A stretch of DNA of 64,000 bases from an uncultured Flavobacteriaceae bacterium (GTDB lineage Bacteria; Bacteroidota; Bacteroidia; Flavobacteriales; Flavobacteriaceae), in the NCBI GenBank assembly GCA_943842245.1, contig CALTAJ010000001.1, positions 825,919-889,918 on the forward strand. Direction: 5' to 3'. Below the pieces are notes generated by a model. That model did no database searches. It was not told where the DNA came from and saw nothing but the letters and a program-made list of their open reading frames with translations. The translations under genes were made by a program, and so were the position numbers. Every line of letters starts with the position of its first letter. The stretch's first letter is position 1. Below, one piece after another: positions 36,379-44,767 of this stretch.

Positions 36379-36449
36379 GGCATCGTGGCCGAGTGGCTAG
36401 GCAGAGCTCTGCAAAAGCTTTCACAGCGGTTCGAATCCGCTCGATGCCT
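36379..36449 (+). tRNA. tRNA-Cys (anticodon GCA)
   Basis: A complete cloverleaf: acceptor stem GGCATCG pairs with CGATGCC at 36442-36448, the D-arm reads GCCGAGTGGCTAGGC, the anticodon loop CTGCAAA carries GCA, and the T-arm reads GCGGTTCGAATCCGC. The 3' CCA is not encoded and must be added by the nucleotidyltransferase. Confidence 0.96.
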
Positions 36450-36452
36450 CTA

Positions 36453-37130
36453 TTATTCTTCAAATACAACTTTTGCACCTAATGTTTTATGAATAGTCCT
36501 TTTTTTTGTGTTTCCTAGAATCCTAAGTGTTCCTCCATAAAGTTTTGCATCTACTAGCAAGTTGACAAAAAGATAAGCATATGCGCCCCCGATGCTCTTG
36601 ATTTTAGATTGCTCTGATATTAATTTATCAGACTCACATATACCGCTAGAAGCAAACAAAAGATCATGATTTATTGTTTTTCCCTTCAGAAAGACTTTTC
36701 CTCCATAGGTTGCATTAGTGTCTAAACGATCGCAATAGACTTCAAGTTTTATAATGGCGTTGTTTTTTGATTCTAATTTAAGACTTGTCTGTCTAATTGG
36801 AAAAGAAGAGCTAATAATACTTCCTTGATAGGCGCCTAAAAACTCAATGGGCTCACTATGATATAGGTCAATTTTAATTGGCCCGGTTGTAAGAATTCTT
36901 CCCCCGGAAACACGAATTTTTAATATTTTATTCTTAGAAGAAAGAACTACAAAATCAGAATTTTCACCACTAATAATTGCTTTATTGACATCAGAAGAGA
37001 TAAGGTTAACATCTATATTTGAATAAACCTTAAGCCCAATGAAGGGATTCATTGTCAGTTTTTTTGTTTCTTGTGACCAAAGGTTTGTGATGAAAAGAAG
37101 AAAAGAAAAGAGGAAGAATGATTTTTTCAT
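36453..37130 (-). CDS. DUF2807 (GIN domain) exported protein
   Basis: 225 residues with a Sec signal peptide (SFFLFSFLLFITNLWSQ). The rest is beta-strand-rich repeats (FIGLKVYSNIDVNLISSD, LKLESKNNAIIKLEVYCDRLDTNATYGGKVFLKG), matching the putative autotransporter-adhesin head GIN domain DUF2807 that predicts a right-handed beta-helix. Probably periplasmic or surface-exposed. Lies 16 bases after rnr. Function unknown. Confidence 0.85.
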   Translation of the reverse strand: MKKSFFLFSFLLFITNLWSQETKKLTMNPFIGLKVYSNIDVNLISSDVNKAIISGENSDFVVLSSKNKILKIRVSGGRILTTGPIKIDLYHSEPIEFLGAYQGSIISSSFPIRQTSLKLESKNNAIIKLEVYCDRLDTNATYGGKVFLKGKTINHDLLFASSGICESDKLISEQSKIKSIGGAYAYLFVNLLVDAKLYGGTLRILGNTKKRTIHKTLGAKVVFEE

Positions 37131-37146
37131 ATATCAAACAAGCTTT

Positions 37147-39297
37147 TTATTCTACAGGAATAAAGTCTAGAAACCTTCTTATTACGTTGACTTTACTTAC
37201 TTTGATGCGGATGGGATCGCCCAAACGATAAGACTTTTTAGTTCGCTCGCCAACTATCGCATGATTTTGCATGTCAAAATTAAAATAGTCTTCTTTTAAA
37301 TCTACTAATCGTATCATGCCCTCACATTTATTTTCAATTATTTCAACGTACATTCCACGATCAGTGACACCAGAAATTATACCATTAAACTCTAGCCCTA
37401 CTTTGTCTTCCATAAAAATGATTTGCATATACTTTATAGAATCGCGTTCTGCTTTTGTTGCGAGCTGTTCTCTTTGGGATGAGTGCTTACACGCTTCTTC
37501 AAGGGCCTGCTGCTGCTGCTGCCGTTTCTTTTCGATAAAAGAATGTAATAATCTATGAACCAACACGTCTGGATATCTTCTTATTGGGGAGGTAAAATGA
37601 GTATAGTGTGAAAAAGCTAACCCATAATGTCCAATATTATTAGTTGTGTATTCCGCTTTTGACATAGTCCTTAGGGTTAGAGTATCAATCATGTTTTGCT
37701 CGCGTGATCCATTACAATCCTTTAATAGTTTGTTTATTTCCTTACTTACGTTTTTACCTTTTGGATTAAAGCTGTATCCAAAAGCTGATATCGTCTGTTT
37801 AAGATTATATAGTTTTTCTTCGTCCGGATCATCGTGAATCCTGTATACAAAGGGGTATGCCGGTTTCTGTTTACCTATGAATGCCGCAACTTTTTTATTT
37901 GCCAACAACATAAATTCCTCAATTAATTTATTAGAATCTTTGGATGACTTAAAGAAAACTTTTTCAGGTTTATTTCTATCATCTAGATTAAAGCCCACTT
38001 CAACCCTATCAAATGAAATAGCGCCGCTGTCCATTCTTTGTTTCCTTAGTTTTTTTGCTTGCCTATTTAGAGTACTAATTGCTTCATAAACCTTACTCGA
38101 TACCTTGTATTCTTTTCCAGTTAGTGAAGTTTTGGTGTCTACTTTATTGGTTTTGTTTTCAATCATGAACTGAACTTCTTCATATGAAAAACGGTGGTCT
38201 GAATATATTACGCTTTTACCATACCACTCTTTTTTTACTCTTCCATTATTATCTAAAATGAAAACTGCTGAAAAAGTGTATTTTTCTTCTTTTGGTCTTA
38301 AAGAACAAAGCCCATTTGATATAACTTCTGGCAACATAGGAACTACTCGGTCCACAAGATAGACTGAGGTTGCTCGTTCATATGCTTCTTTATCAAGTAA
38401 ACTGTTTGGTTGAACGTAATGGGATACATCTGCAATATGAATTCCTACTTCGTTTAAATTGTTATCAATTTTTCTAAATGATATAGCGTCGTCAAAATCC
38501 TTGGCTGTAATTGGATCTATTGTAAAAGTCAGTGTGTCTCTAAAATCTCTTCTTTTTTTTATCTCTTCAAATTCAATTTCTTTGCTTAAGCTTTTAGCTT
38601 CTTTTATTACTGGTTTCATAAAACTATATGGCAGTCCGTACTCATGTAATATAGAATGAATTTCTGTTTGAGTTTCTCCTGGATTACCTAAGCTTTTTAT
38701 AATTGTTCCGTTAGGTGTATCGCGTCCATCATTCCATTCTTTAAATAAGGCTACTACTTTGTCTCCGTCATTATAATTTTTAAGCTCACTTTTAGGAATA
38801 AAGAGATCTGTATACATTTTACCCTTTTTACAAAGAACAAAACCAAAATCTTTCTGTCTCTCTAAGATGCCAACGTACTCCTTTTTATTTCTTTTTATTA
38901 TCTTTTCTACATGTGCTTCGACAACATGTTTTTTCTTATGAAGACTAATTGATACTCTGTCACCGTCCAATGCTTTATTTAATTTTTTATTTGGGACGAT
39001 AAACTCCTCAGTGTCTAACTTAACGATGCCTTTTCCGGACGGTAGTATCATAAGATCAACTTCTTTTATCTTTTTTTGTGATATATTAAATTGATATTTA
39101 CCCCTAAATTTTGTTGAAATTATTTTATTCTTTTCTAACTTATTCAAAACAAATATTATATTATTCCTTCCCTTAGTATCTTTGATTTCTAAAAAAGAGG
39201 CTATTTGCTTATAATTGTAGACTTTTGATGAGTTAGATTTAAAAAAACTTAGTATTCTGCTTTCAAGCCTTTTCAAATTGTTTTTATTTTTGGACAT
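37147..39297 (-). CDS. rnr: Ribonuclease R
   Basis: Processive 3'-5' exoribonuclease that degrades structured RNA. 716 residues: N-terminal winged-helix part (IASFLEIKDTKGRNNIIFVLNKLEK), cold-shock OB domains, the RNB catalytic domain with DPITAKDFDDAISF (Mg-binding aspartates) and a C-terminal S1 domain (GLEFNGIISGVTDRGMYVEIIENKCEGMI). The C-terminal Lys-rich tail of E. coli RNase R is absent. Divergent from rpiB across a 502-bp gap. Confidence 0.97.
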   Translation of the reverse strand: MSKNKNNLKRLESRILSFFKSNSSKVYNYKQIASFLEIKDTKGRNNIIFVLNKLEKNKIISTKFRGKYQFNISQKKIKEVDLMILPSGKGIVKLDTEEFIVPNKKLNKALDGDRVSISLHKKKHVVEAHVEKIIKRNKKEYVGILERQKDFGFVLCKKGKMYTDLFIPKSELKNYNDGDKVVALFKEWNDGRDTPNGTIIKSLGNPGETQTEIHSILHEYGLPYSFMKPVIKEAKSLSKEIEFEEIKKRRDFRDTLTFTIDPITAKDFDDAISFRKIDNNLNEVGIHIADVSHYVQPNSLLDKEAYERATSVYLVDRVVPMLPEVISNGLCSLRPKEEKYTFSAVFILDNNGRVKKEWYGKSVIYSDHRFSYEEVQFMIENKTNKVDTKTSLTGKEYKVSSKVYEAISTLNRQAKKLRKQRMDSGAISFDRVEVGFNLDDRNKPEKVFFKSSKDSNKLIEEFMLLANKKVAAFIGKQKPAYPFVYRIHDDPDEEKLYNLKQTISAFGYSFNPKGKNVSKEINKLLKDCNGSREQNMIDTLTLRTMSKAEYTTNNIGHYGLAFSHYTHFTSPIRRYPDVLVHRLLHSFIEKKRQQQQQALEEACKHSSQREQLATKAERDSIKYMQIIFMEDKVGLEFNGIISGVTDRGMYVEIIENKCEGMIRLVDLKEDYFNFDMQNHAIVGERTKKSYRLGDPIRIKVSKVNVIRRFLDFIPVE

Positions 39298-39799
39298 GCA
39301 CTGTTAATTCTTAATAAAGGTAAGATAATAGGTCTTCCATTCTTACTAACATTACTAACATTATTAAAAACCTTTTTTTATTTTATATTTTATAAATGAT
39401 GTTGTATATAGTGTGTTAATAATAGTTATATGTTTTATTCCAGAACCAATCATGTTTCTAAAAAAGAAAATTGTTAACCGTTTATACCATCTTTTAATCT
39501 TAATTAACAAGTGATAATCAATTAATTATTGAGTTGTAAACAAGTGTCTTAAAACTAAAAATGCTTATAAAAAAAATAAAGAATGAGCCATTTTAATGTT
39601 TAAAAAAAGAAATTCTTTGGTGATTAAATTGAATAAAAAAGAAAAAATAATTTGTAAAAAAAAAGAATAATATGCAGGTATAAAGAAAAAATAAAAAAAG
39701 TTTCTTTTATTCTTTTTGTTGTCAACAAATTATTAATAAACAAATAAACACCCTATTAACATAAAAATAACATTCATTAACTTTAATAATAAAAAGAAA
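39298..39799. other. 502-bp AT-rich intergenic region between rnr and rpiB (candidate origin or long leader)
   Basis: Longest non-coding stretch in a very compact window; no reading frame of note. Contains a tandem pair of TTACTAACA at 39343-39360 followed by the related TTATTAAAA, several TTAACA/TGTTAA sites (near 39302, 39414, 39471, 39502 and 39755), and a strongly A-rich, strand-asymmetric stretch at about 39550-39710 just upstream of rpiB. Canonical DnaA boxes (TTATCCACA) were not found. It lies 8 kb from the nearer parS-like site. Could be a replication origin, a bent regulatory region, or an untranslated leader. Confidence 0.4.
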
Positions 39800-40231
39800 A
39801 TGCAAATAAGTATAGGAAATGATCACGCAGGACCAGAATATAAAAAAGAGATAGTAGATTTTCTTATAGGCTCTGGTCATAGCGTAATTAATCATGGCAC
39901 GAACGACATTAAAAGTGTTGATTATCCCGATCTAATACATCCTGTTGCTAAAGATGTTTCAAACGGAAAATCATCTTTGGGAGTAATTATTTGTGGAAGT
40001 GGTAATGGAGCTGCCATGACCGCTAACAAGCACGAAAAGGTAAGAGCTGCGCTTTGTTGGAACAAAGAAATTGTTCATTTAGCCAGGCTTCACAACAATG
40101 CTAATATTTTAAGTATCCCTGCGCGCTTTGTTACTATTCCAGAGGCTCTTTCAATGGTAAAAATCTTTATAGAAACCAAATTTGAAGGAGGCAGACACCA
40201 AGCGAGAATTGATAAAATACCATGTAATTAA
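39800..40231 (+). CDS. rpiB: Ribose-5-phosphate isomerase B
   Basis: Interconverts ribose-5-phosphate and ribulose-5-phosphate in the pentose phosphate pathway. 143 residues of the RpiB/LacAB family: ISIGNDHAGPEYKKEIVDFL, VDYPDLIHPVAKDV, GVIICGSGNGAAMTANKHEKVRAAL (catalytic Cys in CGSG) and HNNANILSIPARFV. The stop overlaps the next gene's start (TAATG), so translation is coupled. Confidence 0.96.
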   Translation: MQISIGNDHAGPEYKKEIVDFLIGSGHSVINHGTNDIKSVDYPDLIHPVAKDVSNGKSSLGVIICGSGNGAAMTANKHEKVRAALCWNKEIVHLARLHNNANILSIPARFVTIPEALSMVKIFIETKFEGGRHQARIDKIPCN

Positions 40232-40680
40232 TGGTTTCATTTTATTTAAAAAAAACAAAAGAATTAAGCTCCTCTGAACTACATGACATTTTTGCATTAC
40301 GTTCTGAGGTTTTTGTTGTTGAACAGGAATGTATTTATCAAGATATAGATGGTAAAGATATTGAAGCCTTACATGTTTATGGAAAAAATAAAAACGAAAT
40401 TGTTGCATATGCAAGAATATTACAACCAGGAGTCTCTTATTCAGACTATATATCAATCGGAAGGCTTTTAGTAAAAAAAAAAGACAGGGGAAAAGGCCTC
40501 GGACATGAGCTTCTTTCTTTTTGTTTACACTCTATAGAAAGGAAAAACTTAAAGAGTTCAATAAAAATATCTGCTCAGTCTCATCTGGAAAATTTTTATA
40601 ATATACATGGTTTTAAAAAATATGGAGAGGGTTATTTAGAGGATGGAATTCCACACATGGCAATGATAAAAAAAATATAA
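40231..40680 (+). CDS. ElaA-like GNAT family N-acetyltransferase
   Basis: 149 residues. N-terminal LRSEVFVVEQECIYQDIDGKDIEALHVY is the ElaA-type block, followed by the acetyl-CoA pyrophosphate loop IGRLLVKKKDRGKGLGHELL and QSHLENFYNIHGFKKYGEGYLEDGIPHMAM. The acceptor is unknown. Translationally coupled to rpiB. Its stop directly abuts the convergent rnpA stop, without any spacer. Confidence 0.92.
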   Translation: MVSFYLKKTKELSSSELHDIFALRSEVFVVEQECIYQDIDGKDIEALHVYGKNKNEIVAYARILQPGVSYSDYISIGRLLVKKKDRGKGLGHELLSFCLHSIERKNLKSSIKISAQSHLENFYNIHGFKKYGEGYLEDGIPHMAMIKKI

Positions 40681-41031
40681 TTAATCCCCCATTTTTTTAA
40701 ACAACTCCTTCATCAGACTGGGAAGTGTATTAGATTTAGGAAGATTAATCCCAGTATATAAAACAAAACAAGCACCCGAAAAACAAAGATCCCCCTCAAT
40801 TTTTTTCAAAGCAACACGCATTTGTCTCTTAATATAATTTCTATCTACAGCGCGGGTAAAGTTTTTTTTAGAAACAGCAACAGCAACAGCTAAAAAAGGC
40901 AATTTCTCTTCCTTTTTTAAACGAATTAAAATTTTTTTTGAACGAAACACTTTTCCATTTTCAAATAAATCTAGAATTTTAGTCCTCCCTTTTAATTGCT
41001 GTAGTTTTATTTCATTTTTCTTCAGGCACAT
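40681..41031 (-). CDS. rnpA: Ribonuclease P protein component
   Basis: 116 residues. Binds RNase P RNA and helps process pre-tRNA 5' ends. KGRTKILDLFENGKVFRSKKILIRL and AVAVSKKNFTRAVDRNYIKRQMRVAL match the family; the RNR motif reads RNYIKRQMR with Tyr replacing the second Arg. Overlaps the end of the M1 peptidase gene by 20 bases. rpmH and dnaA are not adjacent. Confidence 0.94.
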   Translation of the reverse strand: MCLKKNEIKLQQLKGRTKILDLFENGKVFRSKKILIRLKKEEKLPFLAVAVAVSKKNFTRAVDRNYIKRQMRVALKKIEGDLCFSGACFVLYTGINLPKSNTLPSLMKELFKKMGD

Positions 41032-42835
41032 AAAAGTTATTGCTTTTGTCTATGTCAGCCATTAACCCAGTTGGATCAATGATAATTGTCTGTATTTTAC
41101 TTTTAGGATGATCTACTAAAAACGAGTATTCTATGTGAGCCCAAGCCCAATCTGGATGAACTAACCACTTTACTGGATACGGGTTTCCTTTTTCAGTTCG
41201 CATTAAAGATATTGGGATATAATGTATTTCAGATTCACCATTTTTTAAAACAACTAATATTTCCAGAGGCATAGGCATTAGTTCATTTCGTTTCAGATAA
41301 ACCTTGCAATTATTCCCTTTATCTTTAACATTTGTTATTGCATAATCTATCTTATTTGTAGTTTGTGTCCAGTCTGTTAAATACCATTGCAGCTGCATTC
41401 CAGAAACCCGCTCAGCAATTCTTCTAAAGTCGTTTGGTAGAGGATGTTTAAATTTCCATTCTTCATAGTAAGCTTTGAGCGTACTAAATAAATTATCGTA
41501 TCCAATTAAATACCCAAGCTGACCAAGGAAGACGGCTCCTTTGCTATACGCCGTGCGCTCATATGCGTAGTTATGGTAATAGCGATTTGCGTTAGTGCTT
41601 TGAGGCATTTCCCCTCCAAGCGAAGCCAGGGAGAAATACCCTCTGTATGATCCTTCTAATGGAAAATCAAGCCCCTTTTTTAAAATCTCGTTCTCAGCAA
41701 GAGCAGAAATAAAAGAAGTAAACCCTTCGTCCATCCATTCGTGTTTTGTTTCATTGGTTGCTAATACGTGCTGAAACCAGGAGTGTGCTAATTCGTGAGC
41801 AGTAACTCCAAAAAGACCTTCGTAATTCCGACCGCCGGTTATTAATGTGAGCATAGCATATTCCATACCCCCATCTCCACCCTGAACCACAGAATACTGA
41901 TTGTATGGGTAGAGGCCTATTTTTTCGTTATAATATTTCATCATTTGAGCCGTGTGAGGCTGAAGTTTTTTCCAATTTTCTATAATGTCAGGATTGTTTT
42001 TATAGAAAAAATGGAGGTCAACACCATTTGGACCAGGATGTATATCATGTATATAGTCTGGATCAGCGGCCCAAGTAAAATCATGAACCTGGGGAGCAAC
42101 AAAATGCCAAGTAATTTTCCCCTTTTTTGTTTTTGACCGCTTTTTATTAGAATAACCTTTCCCTATTTCATCTGCGTTTTGAAGATAACCGCTTGCTGCA
42201 ACCATGAAATCTTTATCTAGAATGATTTTTACATCAAAATTACCCCAAACACCATGAAATTCTCTTCCGATATAAGGATCAGCATTCCACCCCTCAGAGT
42301 CATATTCTGACATTTTAGGATACCATTGTGCCATAGAAAAGGCAACACCTTCCTTTGAGTTTTTCCCAGCTCTCCGGATAACATCAGGAACATGACCGAC
42401 GAAGTTAAGCTTAAAAGTTGAAGACCCTCCTGGCGGAATGGGTTTACTAAGAGCAACTTCAAGGATAGTTTCCGAATTTACTGGATTTAAAACAACACCA
42501 TCCTGAGTCAAGTTTGAGACTCTTAAAAAACCTTGCTGTTCTTTAGTTAGGCTGTCAAGATCAACTTTAAACCGTGTATTACGATCAGGAGAATTTTTTA
42601 ACTGAACAGCCATCTCGCTTCCTGGCTGAAAAGCGTTGAAATAAAGATGGTAAAACACTTTATGTAGCGTTTCAGGAGAATTGTTAGTGTAAACTAGTTT
42701 TTGGGTCCCAGAATAATTTGCTGTTTCATGATCTAAAGCAACGGACATTTCATAATCAACTGATTGTTGCCAATATTGAGACTGAACCAAATAAGAACAG
42801 AAGAAAAGAGTCAAGGAAAGATAAAAAAGCTTCAT
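41012..42835 (-). CDS. M1 family metallopeptidase (aminopeptidase N-like), exported
   Basis: 607 residues with a signal peptide (LFYLSLTLFFCSYLVQSQ). The zinc site is HELAH in GVTAHELAHSWFQHVLATNETKHEWMDEGF, with the third ligand Glu in DEGF, and the exopeptidase motif appears as GGDGGMEYAML (GxMEN variant). An N-terminal beta domain (YEMSVALDHETANYSGTQKLVYTN) precedes it. Likely a periplasmic or outer-membrane-associated aminopeptidase that trims peptides. Its 3' end overlaps rnpA by 20 bases. Confidence 0.93.
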   Translation of the reverse strand: MKLFYLSLTLFFCSYLVQSQYWQQSVDYEMSVALDHETANYSGTQKLVYTNNSPETLHKVFYHLYFNAFQPGSEMAVQLKNSPDRNTRFKVDLDSLTKEQQGFLRVSNLTQDGVVLNPVNSETILEVALSKPIPPGGSSTFKLNFVGHVPDVIRRAGKNSKEGVAFSMAQWYPKMSEYDSEGWNADPYIGREFHGVWGNFDVKIILDKDFMVAASGYLQNADEIGKGYSNKKRSKTKKGKITWHFVAPQVHDFTWAADPDYIHDIHPGPNGVDLHFFYKNNPDIIENWKKLQPHTAQMMKYYNEKIGLYPYNQYSVVQGGDGGMEYAMLTLITGGRNYEGLFGVTAHELAHSWFQHVLATNETKHEWMDEGFTSFISALAENEILKKGLDFPLEGSYRGYFSLASLGGEMPQSTNANRYYHNYAYERTAYSKGAVFLGQLGYLIGYDNLFSTLKAYYEEWKFKHPLPNDFRRIAERVSGMQLQWYLTDWTQTTNKIDYAITNVKDKGNNCKVYLKRNELMPMPLEILVVLKNGESEIHYIPISLMRTEKGNPYPVKWLVHPDWAWAHIEYSFLVDHPKSKIQTIIIDPTGLMADIDKSNNFYVPEEK

Positions 42836-42861
42836 AAAAAGTTTTTTTTGCTACTAAGTTT

Positions 42862-43716
42862 TTAGCTAAAGTAAGCATCTAAATGAAAATTTTCATCCAT
42901 TCGAATTCCTTTTTCTGTTTCTTTTAAAGAGACAAGCTCGTGGAAAGGATCGTGCTCCATGAAAAGCAAAGTGTTTTTTTGAACGGCGTCTTTAAGAAAA
43001 GTAGTTTTTTCAGATAACGTTTTCAAAGGACGAGTGTCATAACCCATAATATAATTAGTAGGGAGGTGACCAACAGTAGGAATTAAATCAGCTGCATAAA
43101 TAATTCTATTTCCTCTATAATTAATTATAGGCAACATCTGTTTTTCAGTATGTCCGTCAACAAGATAGACAGAAAAAGGAAAAGGCAAATCATTAAGCAG
43201 AGGACCATTTCCTTCGATAAATTTTAACCGTCCACTTTGTTTAATGGGCATAATATTCTCAGACAAAAAAGAGGCTTTTTCTCTTACGTTTGGATTTACC
43301 GCCCAACGCCAATGATTTTTATGAACCCAATAAATAGCATTTTTAAAAGCTGGCTCAAGCAAACCCTCAACAGATCTATTAATGGCGCCGCCACAATGAT
43401 CAAAGTGAAGATGTGTTAAAAAAACATCTGTAATTTCGTCCCTATGAAAGCCATTATCTGAAAGGGATTTATCGAGCGAGTGTGTACCCCATAAATTGTA
43501 ATGACCAAAAAACTTTTCGCTTTGCTTATTTCCCATGCCTGTATCGATTAGAATTAAGTGATCATGATCTTCAACCAAGAGACAGCGTGTAGCCATTTCT
43601 ATCTGATTATTCTTGTCAGCAGGATTAGTTCGCTCCCAAAGGACTTTTGGCACAACACCAAACATAGCACCACCGTCTAGTTTAAAATTTCCAGCCTCTA
43701 TAGAATAAAGCCTCAT
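42862..43716 (-). CDS. MBL-fold metallo-hydrolase
   Basis: 284 residues. The metallo-beta-lactamase signature is LTHLHFDHCGG (HxHxDH), with LIDTGMG upstream and further ligands in YLVDGHTEKQML and IYAADLIP. The opening GAMFGVVPKVLWERTNPADKNNQI resembles lactonase-like (AHL lactonase/AttM) MBL proteins. Substrate unknown. Its stop-start junction with the SMP-30 gene (1 base apart) suggests an operon of two ring-opening hydrolases. Confidence 0.9.
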   Translation of the reverse strand: MRLYSIEAGNFKLDGGAMFGVVPKVLWERTNPADKNNQIEMATRCLLVEDHDHLILIDTGMGNKQSEKFFGHYNLWGTHSLDKSLSDNGFHRDEITDVFLTHLHFDHCGGAINRSVEGLLEPAFKNAIYWVHKNHWRWAVNPNVREKASFLSENIMPIKQSGRLKFIEGNGPLLNDLPFPFSVYLVDGHTEKQMLPIINYRGNRIIYAADLIPTVGHLPTNYIMGYDTRPLKTLSEKTTFLKDAVQKNTLLFMEHDPFHELVSLKETEKGIRMDENFHLDAYFS

Positions 43717-44697
43717 TCAGTTTAATTTTACTCTAGCTAAAACGTCGGTAGAAGTAAGATAAAGATACTGTTCATCTTTATCAAAACTACAATTTGCCGT
43801 TTTTTTGCCTGGCATAATTGTCCCCAAATGCACACCCATAGAATCTAACAAAAGTACACCACCAGGACCAGTAGCGAAAATGATACCTGAAGAATGCATC
43901 TTAAGACCATCAAAAAGGCCCTCACGAGTTTGGCTTAATATGTTACCATCAAAAAAAATACGCCCATTTGAAAAACCATCCTCAAGGACATCAAAAGCCA
44001 TAATAATATCATTAGCAGGGTCTGAATTTGCAACATACGCTGTTTTTTCATCTAGAGAAAGAGCAATACCATTTGGAAGAGACATGTTTTTTTCAACAAG
44101 CTTAACCTCTTCTCTATCGCTCCATTTAAAAACACCATTGAAATTAAGCTCTTTTAGATCGTCCTCGTCCCCATTTCTTAAACCATAAGGAGGATCAGTA
44201 AAATAAATGGAGCCTTGTTTATCAAAAACAAGATCATTAGGACTATTTAGCCACTTTCCATTAAAGCGGTCAACCAAGACGTCATATTTTGGTTCTTCAA
44301 AAAACCAACTATTTAAACGGGAAATAGATCGATCTCCGTGTTGACATAAAATCAAATTTCCATCAGAATCCAACCCTAAACCATTTGATCCAGCAGACTT
44401 GTTATTGGGCGCGTGATTAGTCATTCCGCTTGGATAGAGAAAAAGACTTAACCCCTTTTTTTCAGTCCACAAGTATGCTTTATTATTGGGAACATCTGAA
44501 AAAAGGATTCCATTTAATTCAGGAATCCAAACAGGACCCTCTGCCCATCCGAACCCTTCAGCTAGAATTTCAATTTTAGCATTCTTAGAAATAAGAATTT
44601 CCATCCTTGGGTCTAAAATCTCTAAAACCTGAGGGCCATCTTGTGCCCAGAGGGTATAAAAACAAAAACTAAAAAAAAGGAGGGTTAGATATTTCAT
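43717..44697 (-). CDS. SMP-30/gluconolactonase family protein, exported
   Basis: 326 residues with a signal peptide (YLTLLFFSFCFYTLWAQ). Six-bladed propeller repeats with AEGFGWAEGPVWIPELNGILFSDVPNNKAYLW, NSPNDLVFDKQGSIYFTDPPYGL and LPNGIALSLDEKTAYVANSDP, all typical of the SMP-30/LRE family; these residues bind the divalent metal. Likely hydrolyses sugar lactones in the periplasm. Encoded directly upstream of the MBL hydrolase gene. Confidence 0.92.
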   Translation of the reverse strand: MKYLTLLFFSFCFYTLWAQDGPQVLEILDPRMEILISKNAKIEILAEGFGWAEGPVWIPELNGILFSDVPNNKAYLWTEKKGLSLFLYPSGMTNHAPNNKSAGSNGLGLDSDGNLILCQHGDRSISRLNSWFFEEPKYDVLVDRFNGKWLNSPNDLVFDKQGSIYFTDPPYGLRNGDEDDLKELNFNGVFKWSDREEVKLVEKNMSLPNGIALSLDEKTAYVANSDPANDIIMAFDVLEDGFSNGRIFFDGNILSQTREGLFDGLKMHSSGIIFATGPGGVLLLDSMGVHLGTIMPGKKTANCSFDKDEQYLYLTSTDVLARVKLN

Positions 44698-44767
44698 TGT
44701 AAAAGAATCTTTAAAGACACAATTTACAAAAACAAAGATAATTTTAAATTACTAACAGGCCGGAGAC

